64,000 bases of DNA from Paludibacteraceae bacterium (GTDB lineage: Bacteria; Bacteroidota; Bacteroidia; Bacteroidales; Paludibacteraceae), in contig JAGCFX010000082.1 in the NCBI GenBank assembly GCA_017649925.1, positions 59,760-123,759 of the forward strand, written 5' to 3'. Both the position numbers and the translations under genes were made by a program. Positions 1-6,881 of the stretch are shown here, in pieces. The notes under the pieces were generated by a model. That model had not been told where the DNA came from. It made no database searches and saw only the letters and a list, made by a program, of their open reading frames with translations. Each line of letters opens with the position of its first letter. Position 1 is the stretch's first letter.

Positions 1-734
1 AACGATTCGTAAAGACGCAACAATTGGTGTCCCACTTGCTTTGGGATGAGCGATTGCTCGCCTCTGGCGGACACATACCGTTTATCGAACGGATTCGTTC
101 CGCGAATGACGACTGTCAGCAATCGCGAGAAGTAGCCGTTCTCCACCGAAGGAACCAAGGCACGATACTGATTGAAGGTGCCGGTGAGCAACATTGACAG
201 TTTCGGACATCGGACTTCCGAAGCGCCGTTACAACGATTACGACTGATGGATTCATGTTCCGCCGCTTTGCGCAAAGCCGTGTTGTAATTGGCTGCGGAC
301 GTCTTCCAGATATCCGTGATCACCGATCCTTCGGATTCATGCATATAACCGCAACCGGATCGTTCAGCGAGTGCTTTATACCACGCGGCGAGCGTACTAT
401 CGCCAGCGATCAAAAGCGGATGCTGCTCATCAATCACGCGCATCATCTCCAGCGCTTGGTTTGCGATTCCTTTTCCCGAAGCCGCAGCTGCCAGAATGAA
501 GCATTGGAGATTCGCATAATACTTCTTTCCCGTTGGTCCATAACGGAAATATAAGTTAGGAGCGCATGCACTTGCGCCCGCGAGCGTTGACATAAGAATG
601 ATGTCTTTTTCGTCGGCGGTTGTTGCCAAAAACAGCATACGTTGTAAACTCTCAGGAAGTTTTTGCACGTCGAGATGCTCAACGATGCGGAGGTCATCCT
701 GTTCCTCCATAGACAAAGAATGGATTTTTTCCAT
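1..734 (-). CDS. DUF3987 domain protein, 3' end beyond left window edge
   Basis: The reading frame opens at the ATG at 734 (complement), 10 codons before a second Met, and stays open to the window edge (244 codons seen, no stop). The protein starts MEKIHSLSMEEQDDL and contains the run YANLQCFILAAAASGKG, which resembles the start of the P-loop-like segment of Bacteroidetes DUF3987 proteins. That family is related to primase/helicase-like proteins and often sits in integrative elements next to VirE-N or BT4734-type genes, but also occurs alone. No standard GxxxxGK[ST] loop is present, only ASGKG. The start is supported by two Bacteroidetes promoters upstream (789-821 and 864-898). The function in the cell is unknown. 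Assignment is from motif recognition, and the C-terminal half lies outside the window. Confidence 0.7.
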   Translation of the reverse strand, partial: MEKIHSLSMEEQDDLRIVEHLDVQKLPESLQRMLFLATTADEKDIILMSTLAGASACAPNLYFRYGPTGKKYYANLQCFILAAAASGKGIANQALEMMRVIDEQHPLLIAGDSTLAAWYKALAERSGCGYMHESEGSVITDIWKTSAANYNTALRKAAEHESISRNRCNGASEVRCPKLSMLLTGTFNQYRALVPSVENGYFSRLLTVVIRGTNPFDKRYVSARGEQSLIPKQVGHQLLRLYES

Positions 735-788
735 AATTAAGGTTTGATTAAAATTAATAATGTTGACTGTGGATCCTCAAAATCCGGA

Positions 789-821
789 GCAAAGATACAA
801 CAAATTTTTGATATATGCAAT
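789..821 (-). promoter_or_regulatory. Proximal promoter of the DUF3987 gene
   Basis: Read on the minus strand, a -7 box TATCTTTGC (789-797) follows a -33 box TTGCATATATC (about 810-820). The transcribed start continues TCCGGATTTTG, a version of the post -7 motif shared by many genes here. The expected start of transcription is near 784, about 50 nt before the ATG. Confidence 0.75.
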
Positions 822-863
822 AGTTTGTCCCGCGTTATGCGAATCCGAATTCTGAAATCCGAT

Positions 864-898
864 GCAAATATACGATAAAGAGTAGGTGTTTTCCAAAT
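864..898 (-). promoter_or_regulatory. Distal promoter of the DUF3987 gene
   Basis: A second -7 box TATATTTGC (864-872) with a -33 box ATTTGG (893-898) reads in the same direction, 75 bp upstream of the proximal promoter. It too is followed by a CGGATTT element. The gene therefore appears to have tandem promoters. Confidence 0.6.
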
Positions 899-939
899 TT
901 TTTTTGCATTTTTTTCATTTTTGAAGGAATTTTGCAAAA

Positions 940-963
940 AACGCACACCTTTCGATGTGCGTT
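940..963 (-). terminator. Rho-independent terminator of tyrS
   Basis: An 8-bp perfect stem AACGCACA/TGTGCGTT with an 8-nt loop lies 21 nt after the tyrS stop. On the minus strand it runs straight into TTTTTTGC, as expected for an intrinsic terminator. Confidence 0.85.
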
Positions 964-984
964 GAGAGTTATAACGATCAACTA

Positions 985-2280
985 TTACTTAGCAACGACC
1001 AAGTAGTAGTTTTTCTTGCCTTTTTGGAAAAGGAGGTATTTATTATTGAGTAATTGGTGATTGGTAATTGGTGATTGGGGGTCGGTGAGTTTCTCCTTAT
1101 TGAGGGAGAAACCGTTGGCCTGAATCATCTTACGCGCCTCTCCTTTGGAGGGGAAGATAGATGTCTTCTCCGCAAGGAGATCCAACGGTCCGATGCCGGC
1201 TTTGAGTTCGTCGAGGGCGATCTCGTAGGTCTCCACACCATTGAAGACATCGAGGAAAGTTTCTTCATCGAGTGCGCGGAGGGCGTCCGCGGTGGCGTTA
1301 CCGAACAGGATATTGGTAGCCTCGACGGCTTTGTTATAATCCTCCTCGGAGTGCACCATACAGGTGACCTCTTTGGCGAGCCGCTTCTGCAGCACACGGA
1401 GGTGCGGCGCGGCGTCATGCTCGGCGATAAGCGATTCAATCTCCTCGCGGCTGAGGGAGGTGAAGATCTTGATATAGCGCTTCGCATCATCGTCGGACAC
1501 ATTCATCCAGAACTGGAAGAACTTATACGGCGAGGTATATTTGCGGCTGAGCCATACGTTGCCGGATTCGGTCTTGCCGAACTTACCTCCGTCGGCCTTG
1601 GTGATGAGCGGACAGGTGAGTGCAAAGGCGTCATTGCCGGTGATCTTACGGATGAGGTCGGTGCCGGTGGTGATATTACCCCATTGGTCGGAGCCGCCCA
1701 TCTGCAGTTTGCAGTTCTTATGCTCGTTGAGCCAGACGAAGTCATAGCCCTGTAGGAGCTGGTAGGTGAACTCGGTGAACGACATACCCTGCGAGAACTC
1801 GCCATTGAAGCGCTTCTTGACGGAGTCCTTCGCCATCATATAATTGACGGTGATGAGTTTGCCGATATTACGCGTGAAATCGAGGAAGGTATAGTCCTTC
1901 ATCCAATCATAGTTATTGACGAGTTCGGCGGCATTGGGTTCGCTGGAGTTGAAGTCAAGGAAATGCTCGAGTTGCTCGCGGATACAGGCTACGTTATGGC
2001 GCAAGGTCTCCTCGGTAAGCAGGTTACGCTCGGCGGACTTGCCGGAAGGGTCACCGATCATACCGGTAGCACCACCGATGAGGGCGATAGGCTTATGTCC
2101 GCATTGCTGGAAATGGCGCAGCATCATGATACCGCAGAGGTGGCCTATATGCAAGCTATCCGCCGTGGGGTCGATACCCACGTACGCCGTGGTCACTTCC
2201 TTCATCAGCTGTTCCTCCGTTCCCGGCATGATATCCTGCAACATGCCTCTCCATCTCAGTTCTTCTACAAAATTTTTCAT
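985..2280 (-). CDS. tyrS: Tyrosyl-tRNA synthetase
   Basis: This is a cytoplasmic class I aminoacyl-tRNA synthetase that charges tRNA-Tyr. The 431-residue length is normal for bacterial TyrRS. The HIGH signature is present as [13 protein letters not shown] near residue 42, the KMSKS loop as KFGKT near residue 234, and the tyrosine-binding and dimer region carries [12 protein letters not shown]. The C-terminal S4-like RNA-binding domain includes [12 protein letters not shown]. The gene is on the minus strand, 12 nt downstream of the DUF4846 gene, and ends in a clear terminator at 940-963. One oddity is that the S4 domain is encoded across two perfect copies of a 14-bp unit (1051-1078) that also occurs, slightly varied, between tRNA-Trp and secE. 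The loop it encodes reads [13 protein letters not shown]. Identification is secure. Confidence 0.98.
   Translation of the reverse strand: MKNFVEELRWRGMLQDIMPGTEEQLMKEVTTAYVGIDPTADSLHIGHLCGIMMLRHFQQCGHKPIALIGGATGMIGDPSGKSAERNLLTEETLRHNVACIREQLEHFLDFNSSEPNAAELVNNYDWMKDYTFLDFTRNIGKLITVNYMMAKDSVKKRFNGEFSQGMSFTEFTYQLLQGYDFVWLNEHKNCKLQMGGSDQWGNITTGTDLIRKITGNDAFALTCPLITKADGGKFGKTESGNVWLSRKYTSPYKFFQFWMNVSDDDAKRYIKIFTSLSREEIESLIAEHDAAPHLRVLQKRLAKEVTCMVHSEEDYNKAVEATNILFGNATADALRALDEETFLDVFNGVETYEIALDELKAGIGPLDLLAEKTSIFPSKGEARKMIQANGFSLNKEKLTDPQSPITNHQLLNNKYLLFQKGKKNYYLVVAK
1051..1078 (+). repeat. 14-bp tandem repeat inside tyrS
   Basis: Two perfect tandem copies of TAATTGGTGATTGG lie within the coding sequence of the TyrRS C-terminal domain. 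A related array with unit ATTGGTTATTGATG is found at about 63536-63567, and in shared register the units differ at two of 14 positions. Confidence 0.8.
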
Positions 2281-2292
2281 ATATCTGTCTGT

Positions 2293-3957
2293 TTATTTAT
2301 CCTCAAAATACTTAAGGTCCGTCTGCGCGCTGAAGACATAATTCGGGAAGACGAACAAGGTGCCCCACTCGAGGTACTTATCAATCAGATACCACGGGGT
2401 GTCCTCTCCATGCTCGAGGTTAGTGACGACATGGATACTGCGCGCAGGCATCATGCCCTGGGCGAAGAGGAGGGCGCGGTTGCCATCCTTATCCACCGCC
2501 ATATCCACCACAATCATCGCGTGCCCCGGGTTGCCGCTGGTGACGAACACATCGCCTATCCGGACATCCTCTATCTTGCGTTGCGGCAGCTCTTTCTCGA
2601 GCGAAGCAGTGTTGGCATAGGAGAAGACATAATCCATGTATTTGCGGAACTTGGCGCGCGAGTAGTCGCCTTTGACATAGTCGGTATAGTTCATCCGCTT
2701 GCCGCTGAGGGCGTTGAAATGGATCTTGCTGTACTGCTTGGTGGTATAGAGGTAATCGCCGCGCAGGTACATCACTGCGTCCGCGCACTGCATGAGGTCT
2801 TTGTTACCTATATCGATGTCGAGCACAGCCTCGCACGCGAACTGCGCCATCGTACCGAGTCGCTCGCCTTTGTAGTCATAGACAGTCCAGTCACCCTTGA
2901 GCGGGTAGTTACGGAGGAACTCGGCGAACGAGCCTTTGGGCACCTTGACGCGTCGGAATCCCTCGCGGGGGTTGATATCGCCGATGACATGCATGTCGTC
3001 ATACAGTTTCCATTCGCCCTCGGGCTCGAGCGGCGGCAGTTTGGCGAGTTGCTCTTCGGTCACGTCATCCCACACACTCTTTTTCTTGGGTTTGACGAAG
3101 TCAATATCCTGCACCAGACGGACAGCGAAGCCGTGATGCCATGTATCGAACATGTTCGCGTTCGCTTTGTTAGCCATGAAATAGACACCCTTGGCGTCCA
3201 CCGTTCCTTCGCCCTCCTGGCGATACATAGAGGAAGACCAATAAGCGCCGACCTCTCCAATGCCGAGTATCTGCTTGCCGCTCCGCACACCGGCAGCGGG
3301 CAGGAAGACGGCTCCGTTCTTCTCCATGCGTTCCCATTGCTCGGCGGTATAGGTATTTGTTGTCCAGTTATTCGGCTGCGGACGGAAAGCGAGTCCCTGC
3401 GGCAGCTGCCAGCTATCGGGCAGGACAACATAGCCGTGGTGATTGTTCACCGTTGCCTGTCCGCGCAGGTTGCGGGCATTGGGACGGCGGTCGAAGAGAT
3501 AGATCCACTCGTCGGAGGTCAGTGTGCGCCACAGGTAGAGATCCGGATAGCCGGCACCCTCATAGCCGTTCGCACCCCACTCTTTATAGCCATAGAAAGT
3601 AGAATAGACATAGAAGGCGGAGTTCTGCGACATGTCGCCCCCCCACTCGAAGAGGTCCGCCCAGCCGTCAAAGCCGCGTTTGAGCTTGGTGTTATCACAT
3701 TTGACGCCATTGAAATAGACATCGCCCTGCGTGGCATCACCTACTATCTCCCACTGGTGCTCGGCGATGCGGAAAGCGGGATAATAGCCTGCCTCGCTAT
3801 ACTGCGCGTTGCCTCGCGTGAAATACACTTTCTTGGTAGCGCTGACGGAGAAGATACCGGGTAGCGCGCCTTCCGGAACAGGGTTAGCCACAATCCCGGC
3901 GGCGGCCAACGGGCCCGTCAAAACGGCGCATAGCAATGCGAGTAAAAGCTTTCTCAT
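2293..3957 (-). CDS. Secreted protein: FISUMP-like domain fused to DUF4846
   Basis: The start at 3957 is chosen because the promoter (3981-4012) puts the transcription start near 3977, excluding the longer frame, and because it begins a signal peptide MRKLLLALLCAVLTGPLAAAG. The product is 554 residues. Residues of about 25-285 form a Bacteroidales/Fibrobacter-type module (GIFSVSATKKVYFTRGN, WADLFEWG, LWRTLTSDEWIYLF, GAVFLPAAGVR, FAVRLVQD) that also occurs in the large protein at 29891-33757. Residues of about 315-540 match DUF4846 (EAVLDIDIGNKDLMQCADAV, GDVFVTSGNPGHAMIVVDMA, AQGMMPARSIHV). The GHAMIVVDMA segment contains a His and looks like a papain/NlpC-like core, but catalysis is not established. 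Probable location is periplasm or cell surface. The combination of the two domains is unusual. Its role is unknown. Confidence 0.8.
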   Translation of the reverse strand: MRKLLLALLCAVLTGPLAAAGIVANPVPEGALPGIFSVSATKKVYFTRGNAQYSEAGYYPAFRIAEHQWEIVGDATQGDVYFNGVKCDNTKLKRGFDGWADLFEWGGDMSQNSAFYVYSTFYGYKEWGANGYEGAGYPDLYLWRTLTSDEWIYLFDRRPNARNLRGQATVNNHHGYVVLPDSWQLPQGLAFRPQPNNWTTNTYTAEQWERMEKNGAVFLPAAGVRSGKQILGIGEVGAYWSSSMYRQEGEGTVDAKGVYFMANKANANMFDTWHHGFAVRLVQDIDFVKPKKKSVWDDVTEEQLAKLPPLEPEGEWKLYDDMHVIGDINPREGFRRVKVPKGSFAEFLRNYPLKGDWTVYDYKGERLGTMAQFACEAVLDIDIGNKDLMQCADAVMYLRGDYLYTTKQYSKIHFNALSGKRMNYTDYVKGDYSRAKFRKYMDYVFSYANTASLEKELPQRKIEDVRIGDVFVTSGNPGHAMIVVDMAVDKDGNRALLFAQGMMPARSIHVVTNLEHGEDTPWYLIDKYLEWGTLFVFPNYVFSAQTDLKYFEDK

Positions 3958-3980
3958 ACAGGTATTTGTTGTTTCGCGGC

Positions 3981-4012
3981 GCAAAGGTACAACAAAAATC
4001 GCACATATGCAA
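3981..4012 (-). promoter_or_regulatory. Promoter of the DUF4846 gene
   Basis: The minus strand carries -7 TACCTTTGC (3981-3989) and -33 TTGCATATG (about 4004-4012). Transcription should start near 3977, 20 nt before the ATG. Confidence 0.85.
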
Positions 4013-4019
4013 GTTTTTT

Positions 4020-4051
4020 TTGCATAATTCAAAAAAAAGCAGTACCTTTGC
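4020..4051 (+). promoter_or_regulatory. Promoter of the polyprenyl synthase gene
   Basis: The -33 box TTGCATAATTC (4020-4030) and -7 box TACCTTTGC (4043-4051) are followed by AGTCGATTTTG. The -33 box is an inverted copy of the -33 box of the divergent gene, so the two promoters are back to back. Confidence 0.88.
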
Positions 4052-4068
4052 AGTCGATTTTGAATAGT

Positions 4069-5082
4069 ATGGCAACTATTGCGGAGATACGGAAGCCGAT
4101 AGAGGCGGACTGGAAGCGGTACGAAAAAGTGCTGCGCGAGTCATTGCACGCGGACGATAAGGTGCAGCAGCAAGTGCTGGATTATATCGCTTCGCGCAAC
4201 GGCAAGCAGTTACGTCCGCTGCTGGTGCTGCTGAGCGCGCAGTTATGCAATCCGATAACGGACAAGACACTCCGTTCGGCGGCAGCACTGGAGATGCTGC
4301 ATAACGCGAGTCTGGTGCATGACGATGTGGTGGACAACTCGGACACACGTCGCGGTCAACCCGCCGTGCATACGCAATGGAGCAACAAAGTGGCGATACT
4401 GACGGGCGATTATATGCTGGCGAAAGTGATTGGACTGATTGCCGAAGTGCGTAACATCCGTATCCTTGAGATCGTGTCCAACCTCGGCCGCAGCCTCTCG
4501 AGCGGCGAGATGATACAGCTGCATGTTGGTCAGTCGATGTGGATTGACGAGGCGCAGTACCTCAATATCATCGACCGCAAGACTGCGCAACTCTTCCAAG
4601 CATGCGCAGAGGCGGGTGGCGAGAGCGCGGGTTGCACGCCGCGCCAACGGAAGGCACTGAGCGAGTTCGGACGGCTGTTAGGGCTATGCTTCCAGATCAA
4701 AGACGATATCTTCGACTACAGCGACCTGGAGGAGTTGGGCAAGCCGACGATGAGTGATCTGCGGGACGGCAAGGTGACGCTACCGCTTATCGAAGCGCTG
4801 CGCCGTGCGCCGAAGGACGAGGCGGCACAGATAAAGGCATTAGGCGAATGGTTAGTCGGACAACCCACCCCCGCCCCCTCCCTAGAGGGAAGGGAGGAAG
4901 AGACGCGTGCGCTGCAGCAGATCAAATCGTTTGTGCTGCGATTCAAGGGCGACGAGTACGCCGTTCAACAGATGCTGAGGTATAAAAGAGAAGCCACGAA
5001 AGCGCTGAGCGTCTTCCGTGACTGTAACGAGAAAAGGAGTCTGATCGGTTTATTGGATTACGCCATCAACCGAGTCAATTGA
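4069..5082 (+). CDS. Long-chain all-trans polyprenyl diphosphate synthase
   Basis: This prenyltransferase condenses isopentenyl diphosphate onto an allylic primer, probably making the side chain of menaquinone. The start at 4069 (MATIAEIRKPIE) is about 13 nt after the predicted transcription start. An upstream TTG would lie inside the promoter. The product has 337 residues. Both aspartate-rich motifs are present: LVHDDVVDNSDTRRG near residue 90 and FQIKDDIFDYSD near residue 218. Small residues before the first motif fit a long-chain product, but the chain length is not readable from sequence. A proline-rich segment QPTPAPSLEGREEE (near residue 265) is encoded by a copy of a GC-rich palindromic repeat found twice elsewhere between genes. 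The 3' end overlaps the 3' end of sufD by 33 nt. Confidence 0.92.
   Translation: MATIAEIRKPIEADWKRYEKVLRESLHADDKVQQQVLDYIASRNGKQLRPLLVLLSAQLCNPITDKTLRSAAALEMLHNASLVHDDVVDNSDTRRGQPAVHTQWSNKVAILTGDYMLAKVIGLIAEVRNIRILEIVSNLGRSLSSGEMIQLHVGQSMWIDEAQYLNIIDRKTAQLFQACAEAGGESAGCTPRQRKALSEFGRLLGLCFQIKDDIFDYSDLEELGKPTMSDLRDGKVTLPLIEALRRAPKDEAAQIKALGEWLVGQPTPAPSLEGREEETRALQQIKSFVLRFKGDEYAVQQMLRYKREATKALSVFRDCNEKRSLIGLLDYAINRVN
4863..4897 (+). repeat. GC-rich palindromic repeat, copy 1 (inside a coding sequence)
   Basis: The core ACCCCCGCCCCCTCCCTA followed by GAGGGAAGGGAGG forms an imperfect hairpin. It closely matches the copies at 26823-26854 and 29845-29877. Here it is translated in frame within the polyprenyl synthase. 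Confidence 0.85.
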
Positions 5083-5673
5083 CAATAGATCCAGAATCTC
5101 TTGCATAAACGCGTTAACAAGCAGTTGACGCGCTTTTTGTTTGCCGATGCCGCGCTGCTGCATGTAGAAGAGTGCAGCTTCGTCGAGTTGGCCTGTGCTG
5201 GCGCCGTGCGTAGCCTGCACATCGTCGGCGTAGATCTCCAGTTGCGACCGGGTACGCATCTGTGCCGTTTCGGAGAGAACGAGGTTCTTGTTGGTCTGAT
5301 GCGCCTCGGTCTTCTGCGCATCGGGAGCAATCTTTAGGTCGCCGATGAAATATCCGCGGGCATTATCATCCAATACGTATTTGATGAGTTGATTGGACTT
5401 GCCGCCTCCCACGGCATGCTTCACATGCGTCTCGGTAGTCAGCTGTTCGTCGCCGCGCAGGAAAGCAAGGACGTAGATCTCGGTCTCGCATCCTTCGCCC
5501 GCTTGCTCGACGGTTATTTTGTTTGAGGTCGTTTGAGGTTGTTTGAGGTCGTTTGAGACGATGCCTATCTTCACGCGCGAGCCGGCTTCCTGAACGATAT
5601 GCAGATCGACCTCGGGCTCGTTGACAAACACGCGCTCGAACACTTCACCCTTATGCAATACTCTCGTATCCAT
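5050..5673 (-). CDS. sufD: SufD-like Fe-S assembly scaffold protein (short form)
   Basis: SufD partners SufB and SufC in the SUF iron-sulfur cluster scaffold complex. The ATG at 5673 overlaps the end of sufC by 23 nt, so the genes are translationally linked. The product has 207 residues, about half the usual SufD length of about 430. It matches the C-terminal core of the SufB/SufD family: [53 protein letters not shown]. The N-terminal helical domain is missing, but the beta-helix core and the C-terminal SufC-binding helices seem present. Residues near 40-55 ([13 protein letters not shown]) are encoded by a four-copy 10-bp tandem repeat (5521-5560). No sufB or sufS is in the window. It could be a reduced but functional SufD or a decaying one. 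The clean frame and conserved core favour function. Confidence 0.85.
   Translation of the reverse strand: MDTRVLHKGEVFERVFVNEPEVDLHIVQEAGSRVKIGIVSNDLKQPQTTSNKITVEQAGEGCETEIYVLAFLRGDEQLTTETHVKHAVGGGKSNQLIKYVLDDNARGYFIGDLKIAPDAQKTEAHQTNKNLVLSETAQMRTRSQLEIYADDVQATHGASTGQLDEAALFYMQQRGIGKQKARQLLVNAFMQEILDLLSIDSVDGVIQ
5521..5560 (+). repeat. 10-bp tandem repeat inside sufD
   Basis: Four tandem copies of GTTTGAGGTC (the third base-perfect to the first, the others with one to three changes) lie inside the sufD reading frame and encode a polar loop. Confidence 0.85.
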
Positions 5674-6397
5674 GTTCCTCCAGTTCAAGTGCGAGGTTCT
5701 TATCTCCGGTTTTGACGATCTTGCCGTCCGCCAAGACATGCACGAAATCCGGCACTATATAATCGAGCAAACGCTGATAATGGGTGATGACGATAGCGGC
5801 GTTCTGCGGCGTTTTGAGTCGGTTGACACCCTCCGCAACGATGCGCAGCGCATCGATATCCAGCCCCGAGTCCGTCTCGTCCAATATCGCGAGGCGCGGC
5901 TCTAACATAGCCATTTGGAAGATCTCGTTTTTCTTCTTCTCGCCACCCGAGAAGCCCTCGTTGACGGATCGGTTGTTGAGTTTGTCCGGCAGTTCGAGCA
6001 GTTTCTTTTTCTCGCGCATAAGCGATAGGAACTCCTTCGGCGAGAGCGGTTCTTTACCTTCGTATGCACGTTTCTCGTTGACCGCGGTACGCATGAAATT
6101 GGTCATGCTCACTCCGGGGATCTCGACGGGATATTGAAAACTAAGGAACACGCCCGCGCGCGCACGCACTTCCGGTTCCATCGCCAGCAGGTTCTCTCCG
6201 CGCAGCCATACTTCGCCTTCCGTCACTTCATAAGCCGGGTGGCCGGTCAACACCGCGCTGAGCGTGGACTTGCCTGCGCCGTTAGGGCCCATGATAGCAT
6301 GCACCTCGCCTTCGTTGATCACAAGGTTCACGCCTTTGAGTATCTCTTTGCCGCCAATAGAGGCGTGCAGATTGCTTATCTCAAGAAGTTTATTCAT
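5651..6397 (-). CDS. sufC: SufC, ATPase of the SUF Fe-S assembly complex
   Basis: SufC is a cytoplasmic ABC-type ATPase that drives Fe-S scaffold rearrangement with SufB and SufD. The 248-residue product has the Walker A loop GPNGAGKST near residue 37, the SufC-type signature [13 protein letters not shown] near residue 150, and Walker [13 protein letters not shown] near residue 170. The substitution of the usual LSGGQ by SGGEKKKNE and the [12 protein letters not shown] segment are hallmarks of SufC rather than of transporters. A clear promoter lies at 6419-6452, inside the end of the upstream gene. sufD follows with a 23-nt overlap. Confidence 0.97.
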   Translation of the reverse strand: MNKLLEISNLHASIGGKEILKGVNLVINEGEVHAIMGPNGAGKSTLSAVLTGHPAYEVTEGEVWLRGENLLAMEPEVRARAGVFLSFQYPVEIPGVSMTNFMRTAVNEKRAYEGKEPLSPKEFLSLMREKKKLLELPDKLNNRSVNEGFSGGEKKKNEIFQMAMLEPRLAILDETDSGLDIDALRIVAEGVNRLKTPQNAAIVITHYQRLLDYIVPDFVHVLADGKIVKTGDKNLALELEEHGYESIA

Positions 6398-6399
6398 GC

Positions 6400-6870
6400 T
6401 TATTCATCATTTGCGGGTGCAAAAGTACTGCTTTTTTTTGACATATGCAAATGTTTGCGCCATTTTCCGAACACCACATATCCGAGTACGAGCACCGCCA
6501 TCAGCATCAACGGCACCTCACCGACAGGAACGGGATCTCCGGCAAACGGATCAGGAGGCAGATCCGGCCCCGTACGCTCACGTTGCGGACCGGAGAAAGA
6601 AGCCGCGGTGGTAGCATTTTCTGCCGCCACATTCTCCCAGTTGCGTTGCGAAATAGATGCCGCCGACAGACTAACGCCACTCCTGCTTGCTACGACATAA
6701 GGAGAGGGCGTGGGTCTGGGAGCCGTTGTGACCGGTAACATCGCGGAAGTAGAGCGCATGGTAGCCTGGGGACGCATAGCCGGCTGGGCATAGCTCTCCC
6801 ACGCGTGGGCGCTTACACACGAAAGCACACACACGCACAAAACAAGCAATATGTACTTGCAGTTCTGCAC
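6400..6870 (-). CDS. Small secreted protein with C-terminal membrane anchor
   Basis: I do not recognise a named family. The 156-residue product has an N-terminal signal peptide ([18 protein letters not shown]), a low-complexity Ala/Thr/Pro-rich middle, and a C-terminal block [10 protein letters not shown] followed by one hydrophobic helix ([13 protein letters not shown]) and a basic tail (GKWRKH). That tripartite tail recurs in Bacteroidales envelope proteins and resembles a sorting or tail-anchor signal, though no cognate enzyme is visible here. The gene lies 11 nt downstream of the giant secreted protein, so it is likely in the same transcript. Its last 17 codons contain the sufC promoter. 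Its coding status rests on the signal peptide, the conserved tail and the operon position. Confidence 0.6.
   Translation of the reverse strand: MQNCKYILLVLCVCVLSCVSAHAWESYAQPAMRPQATMRSTSAMLPVTTAPRPTPSPYVVASRSGVSLSAASISQRNWENVAAENATTAASFSGPQRERTGPDLPPDPFAGDPVPVGEVPLMLMAVLVLGYVVFGKWRKHLHMSKKSSTFAPANDE
6419..6452 (-). promoter_or_regulatory. Promoter of sufCD
   Basis: The minus strand shows -33 ATTTGCATATGTC (about 6440-6452) and -7 TACTTTTGC (6419-6427), 22 nt before the sufC ATG. It lies within the 3' coding end of the 6400-6870 gene. Confidence 0.85.
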
Positions 6871-6881
6871 GACGTTAGTTA

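Noticed and set aside
737-946. Open frame of 69 codons on the minus strand upstream of the DUF3987 gene
   Set aside because: It overlaps both promoters and the tyrS terminator, so it is not credible as a gene.
1963-3864. Open frame of 633 codons on the plus strand across tyrS and the DUF4846 gene
   Set aside because: Antisense to two well-supported genes and spans their intergenic gap. No promoter or family.
4048-4068. Upstream TTG start for the polyprenyl synthase
   Set aside because: It lies within the -7 box, before the predicted transcription start.
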